Positions 50,309 to 59,225 of a stretch of DNA of 64,000 nt are shown here, one piece after another. Below the pieces are notes generated by a model. The model was given only the letters and a program-made list of their open reading frames with translations, did no database searches and was not told the DNA's origin. Source of the stretch: Lentilactobacillus senioris DSM 24302 = JCM 17472 (GTDB taxonomy: Bacteria > Bacillota > Bacilli > Lactobacillales > Lactobacillaceae); contig NZ_AYZR01000004.1 in NCBI RefSeq assembly GCF_001436555.1, positions 310,001 to 374,000 on the forward strand, given 5' to 3'. Both the position numbers and the translations under genes were made by a program. Each line of letters opens with the position of its first letter. Position 1 is the stretch's first letter.

Positions 50309-51287
50309 TTATGAAATTACTATTATTGGTGGCGGTCCCAGTGGGATTTTTGCTGCTTTTTATGCTGGGTTGCGTAATGCCAAAGTGCAATTAATTGAAA
50401 GCTTACCCGAATTAGGTGGACAGGTAACTGCTATTTATCCGGAAAAAACAATTTTAGATATTGGTGGGTATCCGCAAATTAAAGGTAGAGATCTAATTGA
50501 ACAACAAGAAGCTCAACTAGCTGAAATGGATGTGGATGTGAAGTTAGACACTACCGTTACTAACGTCAATAAAACCGAAACGGAATTTAAAATTACCACT
50601 AATCACGGCGTAACTACCAGTCAAACTGTGATTGTGGCTACTGGTGTTGGGGCCTTTAATCCTCGGAAACTAGCTGTGGATAATAGTGCTGACTTTGAAG
50701 GTAGTCATTTATTTTATAGTGTTCGGGATTTAGAGCATTTTCGTAATCGCGAAGTATTAGTAGCGGGCGGAGGAGATGCTGCAATTGATGAAGCGTTAAT
50801 GTTGACCGGGGTAGCTAGTCAGGTATATTTACTGCATCGCAGAGATCAGTTCCGAGCGTTAGAAAGCGCGGTAGATCGTCTGCATGCTTCTTCAATTCAA
50901 TTAATTACACCATATTTAATTAAGAACCTGGAATTGACGAATGAACAGCGAGTAAAGGTTACCGCCAAAAAAATGAGAACTGATGACGAAATGACCGAGT
51001 TAGTAGTGGATGACATTGTGGTTAACTACGGCTTTAGCGCGGAAAACAGTATTTTAGATAACTGGGACGTCCATTTAACTAACGAGCGAGGCCAAATTTT
51101 GGCTGATCAGGGTGGTAATACCGAGGTCGCTGGTATTTATGCGATTGGCGACGTGGCAACCTTTGCCGATAAGCAAGCACTGATTGCTACCGGGATGGGA
51201 GAAGCTCCGCTAGCGGTTAATTCAGCTTTTAAATTTATGGATCCAAATGGCCGCGGACCAATGCATAGTACTTCAATTCATTTATAA
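50301..51287 (+). CDS. ferredoxin/flavodoxin-NADP+ reductase, TrxB-like type
   Basis: The 328-residue flavoprotein has the FAD motif IIGGGPSGIFAAFYAG, the NADP-binding loop VAGGGDAAIDEA and the second FAD motif YAIGDVATF. There is no CxxC, which separates it from thioredoxin reductase and matches the YumC-type ferredoxin-NADP reductases. The start is a TTG at 50301, eight bases after GAGGAGG; it lies within the end of the PrsW gene. Confidence 0.9.
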   Translation: MADYEITIIGGGPSGIFAAFYAGLRNAKVQLIESLPELGGQVTAIYPEKTILDIGGYPQIKGRDLIEQQEAQLAEMDVDVKLDTTVTNVNKTETEFKITTNHGVTTSQTVIVATGVGAFNPRKLAVDNSADFEGSHLFYSVRDLEHFRNREVLVAGGGDAAIDEALMLTGVASQVYLLHRRDQFRALESAVDRLHASSIQLITPYLIKNLELTNEQRVKVTAKKMRTDDEMTELVVDDIVVNYGFSAENSILDNWDVHLTNERGQILADQGGNTEVAGIYAIGDVATFADKQALIATGMGEAPLAVNSAFKFMDPNGRGPMHSTSIHL

Positions 51288-51305
51288 TTATTTGAGTTAA
51301 ACGAT

Positions 51306-51347
51306 AAAAAAACGCATAACCTAATTAAATAGGTTATGCGTTTTTTA
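51306..51347. terminator. bidirectional terminator between reductase and K+ channel genes
   Basis: AAAAACGCATAACCTA and TAGGTTATGCGTTTTT are perfect 16-base arms around a six-base loop. Confidence 0.93.
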
Positions 51348-52103
51348 TTTTTGCTTAGTTCTGTTCCGTTTAGTTTTTCGCAGTTCAGTTTCTAATTTGT
51401 CCACCTGTCTGCTAAGGCGGGTGACTTGTTTAGTTAGTTGCTCAATAGCTTTGACCGCTTCGTCTTTTTCATCGTTTTTGGTGAAATAGTCGGTGATAGT
51501 GGAGGTTAACAAACCAATAAAGCCAATTCCACCAAACATTAGGACGGTAGCAACTACCTTGCCACCTTCTGATTTAGGCGTCACGTCACCATAACCAACG
51601 GTAGTGGCGGTCACTACTGACCACCACAGTGATTGGTCTAGTGAGCGGTGTTCAAAGAGTGAAAACAGAAGGGAAGCAGAAATTAAAATCACTAAACTAA
51701 TAGAAAAAAGGTAGATAAAACCGGTATCGTATAAAAAGTTATGCAACTTTTTACTCCAACCGCCAGACCAACCTAATCGCCAAAAAAGGTGATAAAACTG
51801 AATGATGGAAACCACTCTTCCCAAGCGAAAGAACACAAAGATGGGATGAGAAGGAATTAAAGCAATTAAATCAAAGAGGTTTTCAATCAAAAACTTCTTT
51901 TTGGAAGTGGCAGACACAAACCTAATGACGTAATCAAACAAGAAGATCAGCCAAATAGCTAGGTAAATTTTATGCCATGGCCCATGATTTAAGCTAATCA
52001 ATTGTTGGTGACTAGCTAAAACCATCCCAATGGATAATAGGGCTAGGTTAACGATAATTACCTGGTAGGCTAATAAAACACGATTTAACTTGTGCGGTGG
52101 CAT
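51345..52103 (-). CDS. voltage-gated-type potassium channel protein
   Basis: The 252-residue protein has about six membrane helices and the K+ selectivity filter TATTVGYGDVTPKS before the last helix. The fourth segment carries spaced Arg/Lys (FFRLGRVVSIIQF), resembling a weak voltage sensor. A C-terminal coiled coil (AIEQLTKQVTRLSRQVDKLE) probably forms the tetramer. It follows the LTA synthase gene by 15 bases in one operon. Confidence 0.88.
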   Translation of the reverse strand: MPPHKLNRVLLAYQVIIVNLALLSIGMVLASHQQLISLNHGPWHKIYLAIWLIFLFDYVIRFVSATSKKKFLIENLFDLIALIPSHPIFVFFRLGRVVSIIQFYHLFWRLGWSGGWSKKLHNFLYDTGFIYLFSISLVILISASLLFSLFEHRSLDQSLWWSVVTATTVGYGDVTPKSEGGKVVATVLMFGGIGFIGLLTSTITDYFTKNDEKDEAVKAIEQLTKQVTRLSRQVDKLETELRKTKRNRTKQK

Positions 52104-52118
52104 GGAATTCGCCTTCTT

Positions 52119-54263
52119 TTAATGAGTAGATTCGTTGTTAGCATCCGGATTAGTAATCTTAATACGGTTAGAATCCGTAGTTTTATGGCTAACTTCGGGA
52201 GCGTTAGTGACGTAATCACTTAACGTAGATTTATTACCATTTTCGGAGAAGAGGCTAGTGGATTTATTTCCTAGTTCTTTTTCGATTTTGCGTTCCTTAC
52301 TTAAACCGTTGGCATAGTTAAAATCACTAGGGTTAATGTTTTTAAATCCTTTAGGGTGATAGAAGCGTAAGAGGTTCTTCTCATTAAGTGAATCAGAAAG
52401 GTTAAGCTCGTTATCAACTTTAGCGTCGTTGGCTTTAAACAGTTTCGTTTGAGCTTTAGAAGGATTGACGATTTCTTTACCACTAGCACTGTCGTAAACC
52501 GTCCCATCAATTGAGGTGTATTTAGGTGAAACCCAATCTTTGTTCCTAAAGGCCACTAATTGATCGTGTTGTTTAGAGAAGACGTCAGTTCCGAATTGGA
52601 TATAACGCTTGCTACTGATCCCTAAGAGGTGCATTAGCGTAGGTAAAGCATCGATTTCGCCAGCATATTCATCAAAAATGCGACCGTTAGTTTGGCCAGG
52701 AATATTGATAATATAAGGCACTCGTTGCATTGAGGCGTTGTCAAAGTCGTTCCATTTATCTGGATCTTTCCCCAAGGCTTTAGCTAAGCTCTTGTTTTCG
52801 GAATTAGAAATGCCATAGTGATCACCGTATAAAACAATCACGGAATTTTTCAGCATTCCCGTTTTCTTCAAATAGCTATAAAATTCTCGAATCGATTGAT
52901 CTAAATAATGAGCCGTCAAGAAGTAATTATCTACCGCACTGTCTCCAGTATTTGTAGTTTTAAAGTTGGTATCTTCCTTGTCTAAGTCATATGGGAAGTG
53001 GTTAGTAACGGTGATGTACTTAGCATAAAATGGTTGCTGCAAGTTTTCAAAATAAGGGACCGAATCACGGAATAATAATTTATCCTTTAAGCCATATCCT
53101 AAGGAACGGTCACCGGTGGTGTCATAGTAACTAGCATCAAAGAAGTATTGATACCCCAAGTTCTTATAAACATTATTTCGGTTCCAGAAGCTGGCAATAT
53201 TGCCATGGAAGACGGCTGAGGAATAACCGGCTCGTTGGTTCAAAATAGCAGGAGCCGCTTGGAAAGTATTATCACTGCCTAGCTGAGCAAATAGGGAACC
53301 TTGTGGTAGGCCATAGGTGCTAGTTTCCATCATATTTTCAGCATCTGAAGTTTTACCTTGTCCCACTTGGTGGAAGAAGTTTTTAAATGAGTACGAAGAT
53401 TGGCTCTTGTACAGCTTATTTAAGAATGGGGTAACTTCTTGCCCATTAATCTTTTGCCCAATTAGGAACTGTTGGAAACTTTCTAGATGTAAAACGATCA
53501 CGTTCTTACCCTTGGCGATGCCGTAGTATTTGGAATTAGGTTTAGCGTAGTGATTATCAGTAAACTGCTTAACTTTAGCAAGTTCTGACTTGGTAGCGGT
53601 AGCGCGGAGATCGTTATTATGTTGTGATTTGAGACCATCATAAACGGTAAAGGCGTCTATTCCCAGGTATTTAACGATGTAGGTTCGGTCAAAAGTTCTA
53701 GTTAACAATTGAGGACGATCCATTTCGCCTAAGGTAAGGTTAAAGACGAAAAATAAGATGGAAGCCGAAGTAACAGCTAGTCCCACCCGTTTGTTGAGGG
53801 GATGCTTATCGATTTTAATCTTGCGGGCTAGTAGCAGGGAGATGATGATTACTAAATCTAGCCAGTAAAGAACATCATGGATATTGGTGAGGGCTAAAGA
53901 ACTACCACTGAGTCCTTGATTAACCTTGGAATATCCCGTCATGGTACTAACCGTCATAAAATCGGTAAATTCCCGGAAGTAAATGACATTTAAATATAGT
54001 AAGACAGTATTGGCAATATCAATAATAATTGCAATTGGGTAGAAATATCGCGCCTTTTTGAAGTATAGGGCGATTCCTAGTAGCAAAACGGTAGTTGCTA
54101 AGGGATTGATTAAAACAATTAAGAATTGAAACGGATTGCTAATTCCTAACCGAAAATCAACGATATAGGCCAACATGGTTTTTAACCAAAAACAAGCAGT
54201 CAACAGGCCAATAAAGCCGATACGCGTACTGCTACGTTTTAAAATATTATTTAAGTATTTCAC
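52119..54263 (-). CDS. lipoteichoic acid synthase family sulfatase
   Basis: About 714 residues: five N-terminal membrane helices (to about residue 200), then an extracellular sulfatase-fold domain. The catalytic Thr lies in GKTSDAENMMETS, and the metal-binding Asp-His pair in VLYGDHYGIS. It polymerises glycerol phosphate from phosphatidylglycerol, or acts as an LTA primase or phosphotransferase. The start is a GTG at 54263 because AAGGAG is seven bases upstream; the frame continues 17 codons further without a site. The last 100 residues are charged and repetitive, unlike minimal LtaS. Confidence 0.92.
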   Translation of the reverse strand: MKYLNNILKRSSTRIGFIGLLTACFWLKTMLAYIVDFRLGISNPFQFLIVLINPLATTVLLLGIALYFKKARYFYPIAIIIDIANTVLLYLNVIYFREFTDFMTVSTMTGYSKVNQGLSGSSLALTNIHDVLYWLDLVIIISLLLARKIKIDKHPLNKRVGLAVTSASILFFVFNLTLGEMDRPQLLTRTFDRTYIVKYLGIDAFTVYDGLKSQHNNDLRATATKSELAKVKQFTDNHYAKPNSKYYGIAKGKNVIVLHLESFQQFLIGQKINGQEVTPFLNKLYKSQSSYSFKNFFHQVGQGKTSDAENMMETSTYGLPQGSLFAQLGSDNTFQAAPAILNQRAGYSSAVFHGNIASFWNRNNVYKNLGYQYFFDASYYDTTGDRSLGYGLKDKLLFRDSVPYFENLQQPFYAKYITVTNHFPYDLDKEDTNFKTTNTGDSAVDNYFLTAHYLDQSIREFYSYLKKTGMLKNSVIVLYGDHYGISNSENKSLAKALGKDPDKWNDFDNASMQRVPYIINIPGQTNGRIFDEYAGEIDALPTLMHLLGISSKRYIQFGTDVFSKQHDQLVAFRNKDWVSPKYTSIDGTVYDSASGKEIVNPSKAQTKLFKANDAKVDNELNLSDSLNEKNLLRFYHPKGFKNINPSDFNYANGLSKERKIEKELGNKSTSLFSENGNKSTLSDYVTNAPEVSHKTTDSNRIKITNPDANNESTH

Positions 54264-54408
54264 GGATATACTCCTTAAAAATTTAGCTGCTTCCATCTTA
54301 TCAGAAGCTGACAATTTCTGTAGAAAAAAATAGAAACTTAACCTAATATTGCTAAATTCAACTGGATTTTAGTTATACTATAGTTATCTAAGAAGGGAAG
54401 TGGGATTA

Positions 54409-55068
54409 ATGGCAGATTTTACACTGTATATGGTCCGACACGGACAAACCTATTTCAATATTTATAACAAATTACAGGGGTGGAGTAATTCACCATTAAC
54501 TGACAAGGGAATTCAAAATGCTGTGGATACTGGCAATAAGCTGGCTAATATCAAATTTACAGCTGCTTATTGTTCCGATACCACCCGGGCAATGGATACG
54601 GCTAATATGATTTTAGCTAAAAATACCGTTTCTGATTTGGATACACCCGTAGTTTCCAAGTTTTTCCGGGAGGAATTTTACGGTTACTTTGAAGGAACGG
54701 ACATGGATCAAGCTTGGTATTTAGCTGGGGCGCCACACGGAATGCCTACTTTTCGGTCAATTGTGGAACAAGAGTCTATTGGTAAGGCCAAGGATCTATT
54801 AAAAGCTGCAGATCCATTTCATGATGCGGAAGACAATGCCGAGTATTGGCAACGGTTAGATCAAGGATTAGCCTTAATTAAAGATAATTCAGAAATTCAT
54901 GACGGCGATAACGTCTTATTGGTTAGTCATGGTAACACTTTATTGAGCTTAGTGGAATGCTTTGGTAACGGGCAATTTGACGTTACAGAGCGGCCAGCTA
55001 ACGGTAGTATCACTAAGCTTCATTTCCATGATGATCAAATTGAGGTGACTGCGTTTAATGTCCAATAA
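54409..55068 (+). CDS. histidine phosphatase family protein (phosphoglycerate-mutase-like)
   Basis: The 219-residue protein begins with MVRHGQTYFNIYNKLQGWSN, the phosphohistidine RHG motif and substrate loop, and ends with LLVSHGNTLLSL with the second active-site His. It would hydrolyse small phosphate esters rather than act as a glycolytic mutase, but this cannot be decided. The ATG at 54409 fits AAGGGAAGTGGG best. It overlaps the next gene by 11 bases. Confidence 0.88.
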   Translation: MADFTLYMVRHGQTYFNIYNKLQGWSNSPLTDKGIQNAVDTGNKLANIKFTAAYCSDTTRAMDTANMILAKNTVSDLDTPVVSKFFREEFYGYFEGTDMDQAWYLAGAPHGMPTFRSIVEQESIGKAKDLLKAADPFHDAEDNAEYWQRLDQGLALIKDNSEIHDGDNVLLVSHGNTLLSLVECFGNGQFDVTERPANGSITKLHFHDDQIEVTAFNVQ

Positions 55069-55513
55069 ATTACAGATCAAATCTGGTAAATCGGATCCTC
55101 AAATTATCTCTGCGGCTCATCAAATTCGAGATGCGGTCTTCATTGATGAACAGGGGATTGATCCGACGTTAGAATATGATGGTAGCGATGCAGGTGCCAT
55201 CCACTATGTGGGCTTTGTAGATGCCATTCCGGTAGTTACAGCACGTGCAACAGTCACAGATCAAGGAGTTCATATACAGCGAGTGGCTACAGTTCAAGCG
55301 GCTAGAAAACGGGGGTATGCCAAACAGTTACTAAATCAATTAATGGCTGATCTTAAACCGGTAGTAGCTACGTTGTCTAAACCTCAATTTTATTTAGGGG
55401 CTCAGTTAACTGCACTACCATTTTATGAACGCCTAGGATTTCGAGCAGTTGGTCCGGTATTTATGGAAGCTGGAATTCAGCATCAATTGTTAAAATTGAA
55501 TTTAGAGCAATAA
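55058..55513 (+). CDS. GNAT family N-acetyltransferase, ElaA-like
   Basis: The 151-residue single-domain acetyltransferase has IRDAVFIDEQGIDP near the start and the acetyl-CoA loop QRVATVQAARKRGYAKQLL, as in the ElaA/YjcF group. Its acceptor is unknown. Its start lies inside the phosphatase gene, so translation is coupled. Confidence 0.85.
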   Translation: MSNKLQIKSGKSDPQIISAAHQIRDAVFIDEQGIDPTLEYDGSDAGAIHYVGFVDAIPVVTARATVTDQGVHIQRVATVQAARKRGYAKQLLNQLMADLKPVVATLSKPQFYLGAQLTALPFYERLGFRAVGPVFMEAGIQHQLLKLNLEQ

Positions 55514-55541
55514 AAAAAACATCCAGCTGGATGTTTTTTAT
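55512..55541 (+). terminator. intrinsic terminator after the acetyltransferase gene
   Basis: AAAAAACATCCAG and CTGGATGTTTTTT form a nearly loopless palindrome followed by Ts. Confidence 0.88.
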
Positions 55542-55583
55542 TTTTTATGTCGTTTGGGCTAACTTCAAAAGGAAAGTTATTGT

Positions 55584-56063
55584 TTACTTCAAATTAGTAA
55601 CACGAGCTGATCCGTAGTAATCCCACCAAGGAGCAATAACTTTTTCTTTAACTACACCGTTATTTTGAGCATCGATCATTTGACCGTGACCAACATAAAT
55701 CCCAACGTGGTAGATTGAGTAAGCACTGTAGCCGAAGAATACTAAGTCACCCTTCTTCATTTTCTTGTAAGAAACTTTCTTAGCAGCTTGGTATTGAGCA
55801 GCAGCAGTTCGTGGAATAGTTACATTAGCAGCCTTTTTGTAAAGGTAACTGGTAAAACCTGAGCAATCAAATGCTGAAGGGCCGGTAGCACCGTAAACGT
55901 ATGGCTTGCCAAGGTTTTTCTTAGCTAATTTGTAGATTGATGAGTATGTAGGAGCATTATCGCTAGTGGTAGCGGCTTGACTGTTGTCAGCAACCATAAA
56001 ACCACCGGCTAATAAACTAAAGAATGCAACTAAACTAAGTAAAATATTTTTATGTAATTTCAT
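55584..56063 (-). CDS. secreted NlpC/P60 endopeptidase
   Basis: A signal peptide (KNILLSLVAFFSLLAGGFMV, cleavage after SQA) leads straight into an NlpC/P60 domain. The catalytic Cys lies in FDCSGFTSYLY and the His in YHVGIYVG, with the third polar residue in MIDAQNNGV. The enzyme cleaves D-Glu-containing bonds in peptidoglycan stems. At 159 residues it has no LysM or SH3 targeting domain. GGGGG lies upstream of the ATG. Confidence 0.92.
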   Translation of the reverse strand: MKLHKNILLSLVAFFSLLAGGFMVADNSQAATTSDNAPTYSSIYKLAKKNLGKPYVYGATGPSAFDCSGFTSYLYKKAANVTIPRTAAAQYQAAKKVSYKKMKKGDLVFFGYSAYSIYHVGIYVGHGQMIDAQNNGVVKEKVIAPWWDYYGSARVTNLK

Positions 56064-56224
56064 TTTTAAAACTAACCCCCGTTTATTTATGCTCTTACTT
56101 TAACAAGAGAATATTGCAAACGTGTAACAAAAAAGTATCAAAGTAATTAAATACTTTCTTAAGAATTAACGAAAAATCTTAAACTTTACGGCTGCCAAGG
56201 CTTGAGAGCTATAATTACAATTGT

Positions 56225-56265
56225 AAAAAAGAGAACTAACCCCAATTTGGGAGTTAGTTCTCTTT
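56225..56265 (-). terminator. terminator of the MMPL gene
   Basis: AAAGAGAACTAAC (56228) and GTTAGTTCTCTTT (56253) are perfect 13-base arms. On the minus strand the hairpin is followed by six Ts. The rest of 56064-56224 holds the NlpC/P60 leader and promoter and no gene that I can see. Confidence 0.85.
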
Positions 56266-56290
56266 TGTAGTATTGAATAAATGTTAAAAA

Positions 56291-59014
56291 TTACTCGTCA
56301 TCTGTGTGTTTCTTCAATAGTTTCGTTTTATCGGGAACCGTGACTGCCATTTTACCAAGTGAAGAAACGATCATTGGTAAAATTAAGTAGTAAATAATGA
56401 AGGTGAAGCCGGAAATCATAGCGGTTTCGATCATTACCATTGAGGAACCGTAAGTTAAAGCTAAAGAAATCAAAATGACTACTAATAAAATATACCGTAA
56501 TACCTGTCCATAACTAGCCATGCTTGGACGGATCCAGTCTAATGAGTTCAAACGAGTATATCTCATTGAGAGGCCTAATGAAATGATTTGCCAAGCGCCG
56601 ACTGCGGTGATTACCACCATCGCTAAAATTGGTACTTGCCAATCAAACGCTGAAACATTAGCAACATAATCCAGTGCTAGGTAAGTTAATTGAGTCCCGG
56701 TAATTACTGACATAATTAGAGCAATTAGCCAATAGAATGGTTGCAAAATGGCTCGACTAAGAATAAAGGCCGCTAAAGCAATGGCTACAATCATAATAGT
56801 AGCCATAATTAGGAAGCCGCGTTGCAAGTGAGATTGTTCTAGGGCTTGATAAACTGGTTCGCCGGTTACTGCTACATCGGCATTTTTTAAGGTAGTTCCT
56901 TGCAACTGAGTCTTAATCTGTTCTTGTAACAACTTAACCTGTTTAGGTGTGTCAGAACTGTTAGGCGCATTGTTAAAGATTACTTGCAGGGCAGTGATCT
57001 TTTGGTTTTGACTAGTGTAATTATACATAGTTTGCAAGAAATCGGTATCTTCTAATTGAGCATTAGTAATGTAATAAACATCAGAAGCAGTTGATTTCTG
57101 TAGCGCTGCTAAGTAGTCGTAAACATTATTTAAGCCTCGTTGGACGTTTTTGACTTGCAATTGCAAAGATTTCAAATCACTTTTAACTTTTTGCAGTGCT
57201 TCGTTGTACGTTTGCATATTGTTATAGATGGTTTGAGAATACATTTGCATATTGTTAGCCTGGTTAATTAAGGCATCCATATCAGTTGAAGTGGTGTCTA
57301 GTTGGGAGTTCAATTTGTCCAACTTTTGTTCGTATTTTTTAACCTTAGAATTAGCACTACTTTGTTGATTAACGCTAGCGTTATTAGACGCATCGCTGAC
57401 TTGTTTTTGAATATCGGTGCTCTTGGAGTTAATCTTGTCACTTTTATTCGTTAACGTTTTAAGGTAATTAACTTGTTTTTTTAGTTGTTCAATATTAATA
57501 TTCCGACGATTAGACGCAATTCCCGTGGAAACTCGAGTCAATTTACTAATTGCTGATTTAACGTCCGATTGAATATCGCCTAACTGGTTAGTAACGTAAT
57601 ACTTACTAATTGGCATTCCGCTTGGTTGGGTAACTGAATATACTGAGTTAACCCCCTTCATACTTTGAAGCTTTGTAGTTAAAGCATCAATTTGTTGAAG
57701 GTATTTTTCTTTATTAAGGGCTTTGTCATTTTCCAAGTAGATAGTTACCGGGGTGGCCTTTCCCTCTGCGAAGTGGGTTTGTAACACTTCAGCTCCTTGA
57801 ACCGCTTGATCGTTAGCTGTCAAAGTAGACAACTGTGTGTAACTAAGGCTGGGGCGGAAATTATAGATAAATGGGAAAGTTAAGTAGATGGCCATTAGCA
57901 AGCCGGCAAGGGGTTGCCATAGTGAAAAACTAACTATGCGATTCCAAACTCCAGGTTGCCGGTGCTTTTCTGGTTTGACGTTGGGCCAAAAGACGCTTTC
58001 GCCTAATGCCGAAGTAAAGATCGGATTAATTGTCAAAACGGCCAGCATTAAAATTAAGAATGAAATTCCAACTGCGTACAAGGAACTAATGGGGCTGAAA
58101 TTAACTAGGATTAAAATCCCAAAAGCGGCCGCTAATAATAAACCAGTCATGGTGATTGGAAAACGGCTAGCCTTGATGGTTTGGCGAGTGGCCGCGGCAC
58201 TTTCATTTTGAAGGATTAAGGTGTTTTTAATTCTTCTAAATAAGTAAATATTCCAGATTAGCCCCATAATAATAGTGGCAATGGCAATTTCTAACGGTGT
58301 ATAAACTGAAAATGGGGCGTTTAATCTAGTTGTTAGGTTAGTTACTATTCCCAAAGAAACGACATAGCTACTGAATAACGTAATTAATGATACAAAAGCA
58401 GCTAAAATCGAACGGAAGTAAATACCAACTACTAGTACTGCCACGATGAATAAAGCAATGGTGATTAAGTCATTAATGGCGGCAACTTTTTGAGATTGAG
58501 TATTGCGCACAATTTCTGGACTAGTAACGTAAGATTTTAGGCCGTTTACCTTAGCTTGATTAACTAGTTGATTAGTTAAAATAGTTAAGTTATTACTTTG
58601 AGGATCGATATCTAATTCAACTAATTCAGTAGATTTATCCTCAGAAACCAATTGGCCTTTACCAGCTAGGTCAGTTTTAGTAGTAGTGATTTTTTTAACG
58701 CTATAGTATGATTTGTTTTTCTGGAGCTTTTGAATGGTTTCATCAATTTGAGCTTGTTGCTTAGCTTTAATGGCCCCGTTAGGATTGTTATAGACGATCG
58801 TCACACCAGTGGTATTATTGAGCTGATAGCCCCATCTATTTTTAATCGCCTCTGCCTTAGCTGGTTGAGACTTGGATCCGTATGTTATGTTACTGGCGTT
58901 TTCTGTTAAAGTGTTAATGTTAGGTGTTTGAATAATGGCGACAAATACTAAGATTAACCAAAATATTAGTGAAAAAATTCGATTCTTATGTAATTTATGG
59001 ATAGCCTCTTTCAT
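56291..59014 (-). CDS. MMPL family transporter
   Basis: The 907-residue protein has the RND/MMPL plan: helix 1 (about 13-30), an outer loop, helices 2-6 (about 180-335), helix 7 (about 370), a second outer loop with a long coiled coil (about 490-620), and helices 8-12 at the C-terminus. Gram-positive MMPL proteins export lipids or peptides or help wall assembly; the cargo is unknown. GGGGAG lies before the ATG. It is divergent from the choloylglycine-hydrolase-family gene, with a palindrome in the shared promoter region. Confidence 0.88.
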   Translation of the reverse strand: MKEAIHKLHKNRIFSLIFWLILVFVAIIQTPNINTLTENASNITYGSKSQPAKAEAIKNRWGYQLNNTTGVTIVYNNPNGAIKAKQQAQIDETIQKLQKNKSYYSVKKITTTKTDLAGKGQLVSEDKSTELVELDIDPQSNNLTILTNQLVNQAKVNGLKSYVTSPEIVRNTQSQKVAAINDLITIALFIVAVLVVGIYFRSILAAFVSLITLFSSYVVSLGIVTNLTTRLNAPFSVYTPLEIAIATIIMGLIWNIYLFRRIKNTLILQNESAAATRQTIKASRFPITMTGLLLAAAFGILILVNFSPISSLYAVGISFLILMLAVLTINPIFTSALGESVFWPNVKPEKHRQPGVWNRIVSFSLWQPLAGLLMAIYLTFPFIYNFRPSLSYTQLSTLTANDQAVQGAEVLQTHFAEGKATPVTIYLENDKALNKEKYLQQIDALTTKLQSMKGVNSVYSVTQPSGMPISKYYVTNQLGDIQSDVKSAISKLTRVSTGIASNRRNINIEQLKKQVNYLKTLTNKSDKINSKSTDIQKQVSDASNNASVNQQSSANSKVKKYEQKLDKLNSQLDTTSTDMDALINQANNMQMYSQTIYNNMQTYNEALQKVKSDLKSLQLQVKNVQRGLNNVYDYLAALQKSTASDVYYITNAQLEDTDFLQTMYNYTSQNQKITALQVIFNNAPNSSDTPKQVKLLQEQIKTQLQGTTLKNADVAVTGEPVYQALEQSHLQRGFLIMATIMIVAIALAAFILSRAILQPFYWLIALIMSVITGTQLTYLALDYVANVSAFDWQVPILAMVVITAVGAWQIISLGLSMRYTRLNSLDWIRPSMASYGQVLRYILLVVILISLALTYGSSMVMIETAMISGFTFIIYYLILPMIVSSLGKMAVTVPDKTKLLKKHTDDE

Positions 59015-59063
59015 GGCAAAACTTCTCCCCGCTGTTGTTTTCCGTAATACTAAGTATTTTTAT

Positions 59064-59093
59064 TTTATAATTTAGTACAATTGATTTGCTCAA
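59064..59093 (-). promoter_or_regulatory. promoter of the MMPL gene
   Basis: On the minus strand TTGAGC and TATAAA are 18 bases apart. Confidence 0.45.
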
Positions 59094-59151
59094 ATTTAGA
59101 CAAATTTTCTAAAGCTTAAAAATATTTTAAAGAAACCTAACGATATTTTAG

Positions 59152-59178
59152 TTGCAATATAGTTATTAACTACTATAT
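59152..59178 (+). promoter_or_regulatory. promoter of the choloylglycine-hydrolase-family gene with a palindromic operator
   Basis: TTGCAA (59152-59157) is followed after 16 bases by TATATC. The spacer contains the perfect 13-base palindrome TAGTTATTAACTA (59160-59172), nested in ATATAGT...ACTATAT, a likely repressor site. Confidence 0.6.
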
Positions 59179-59225
59179 CATATCATTTTCAATGAAGAAT
59201 TAGCGATAAAATTTGGAGGGAAAGT

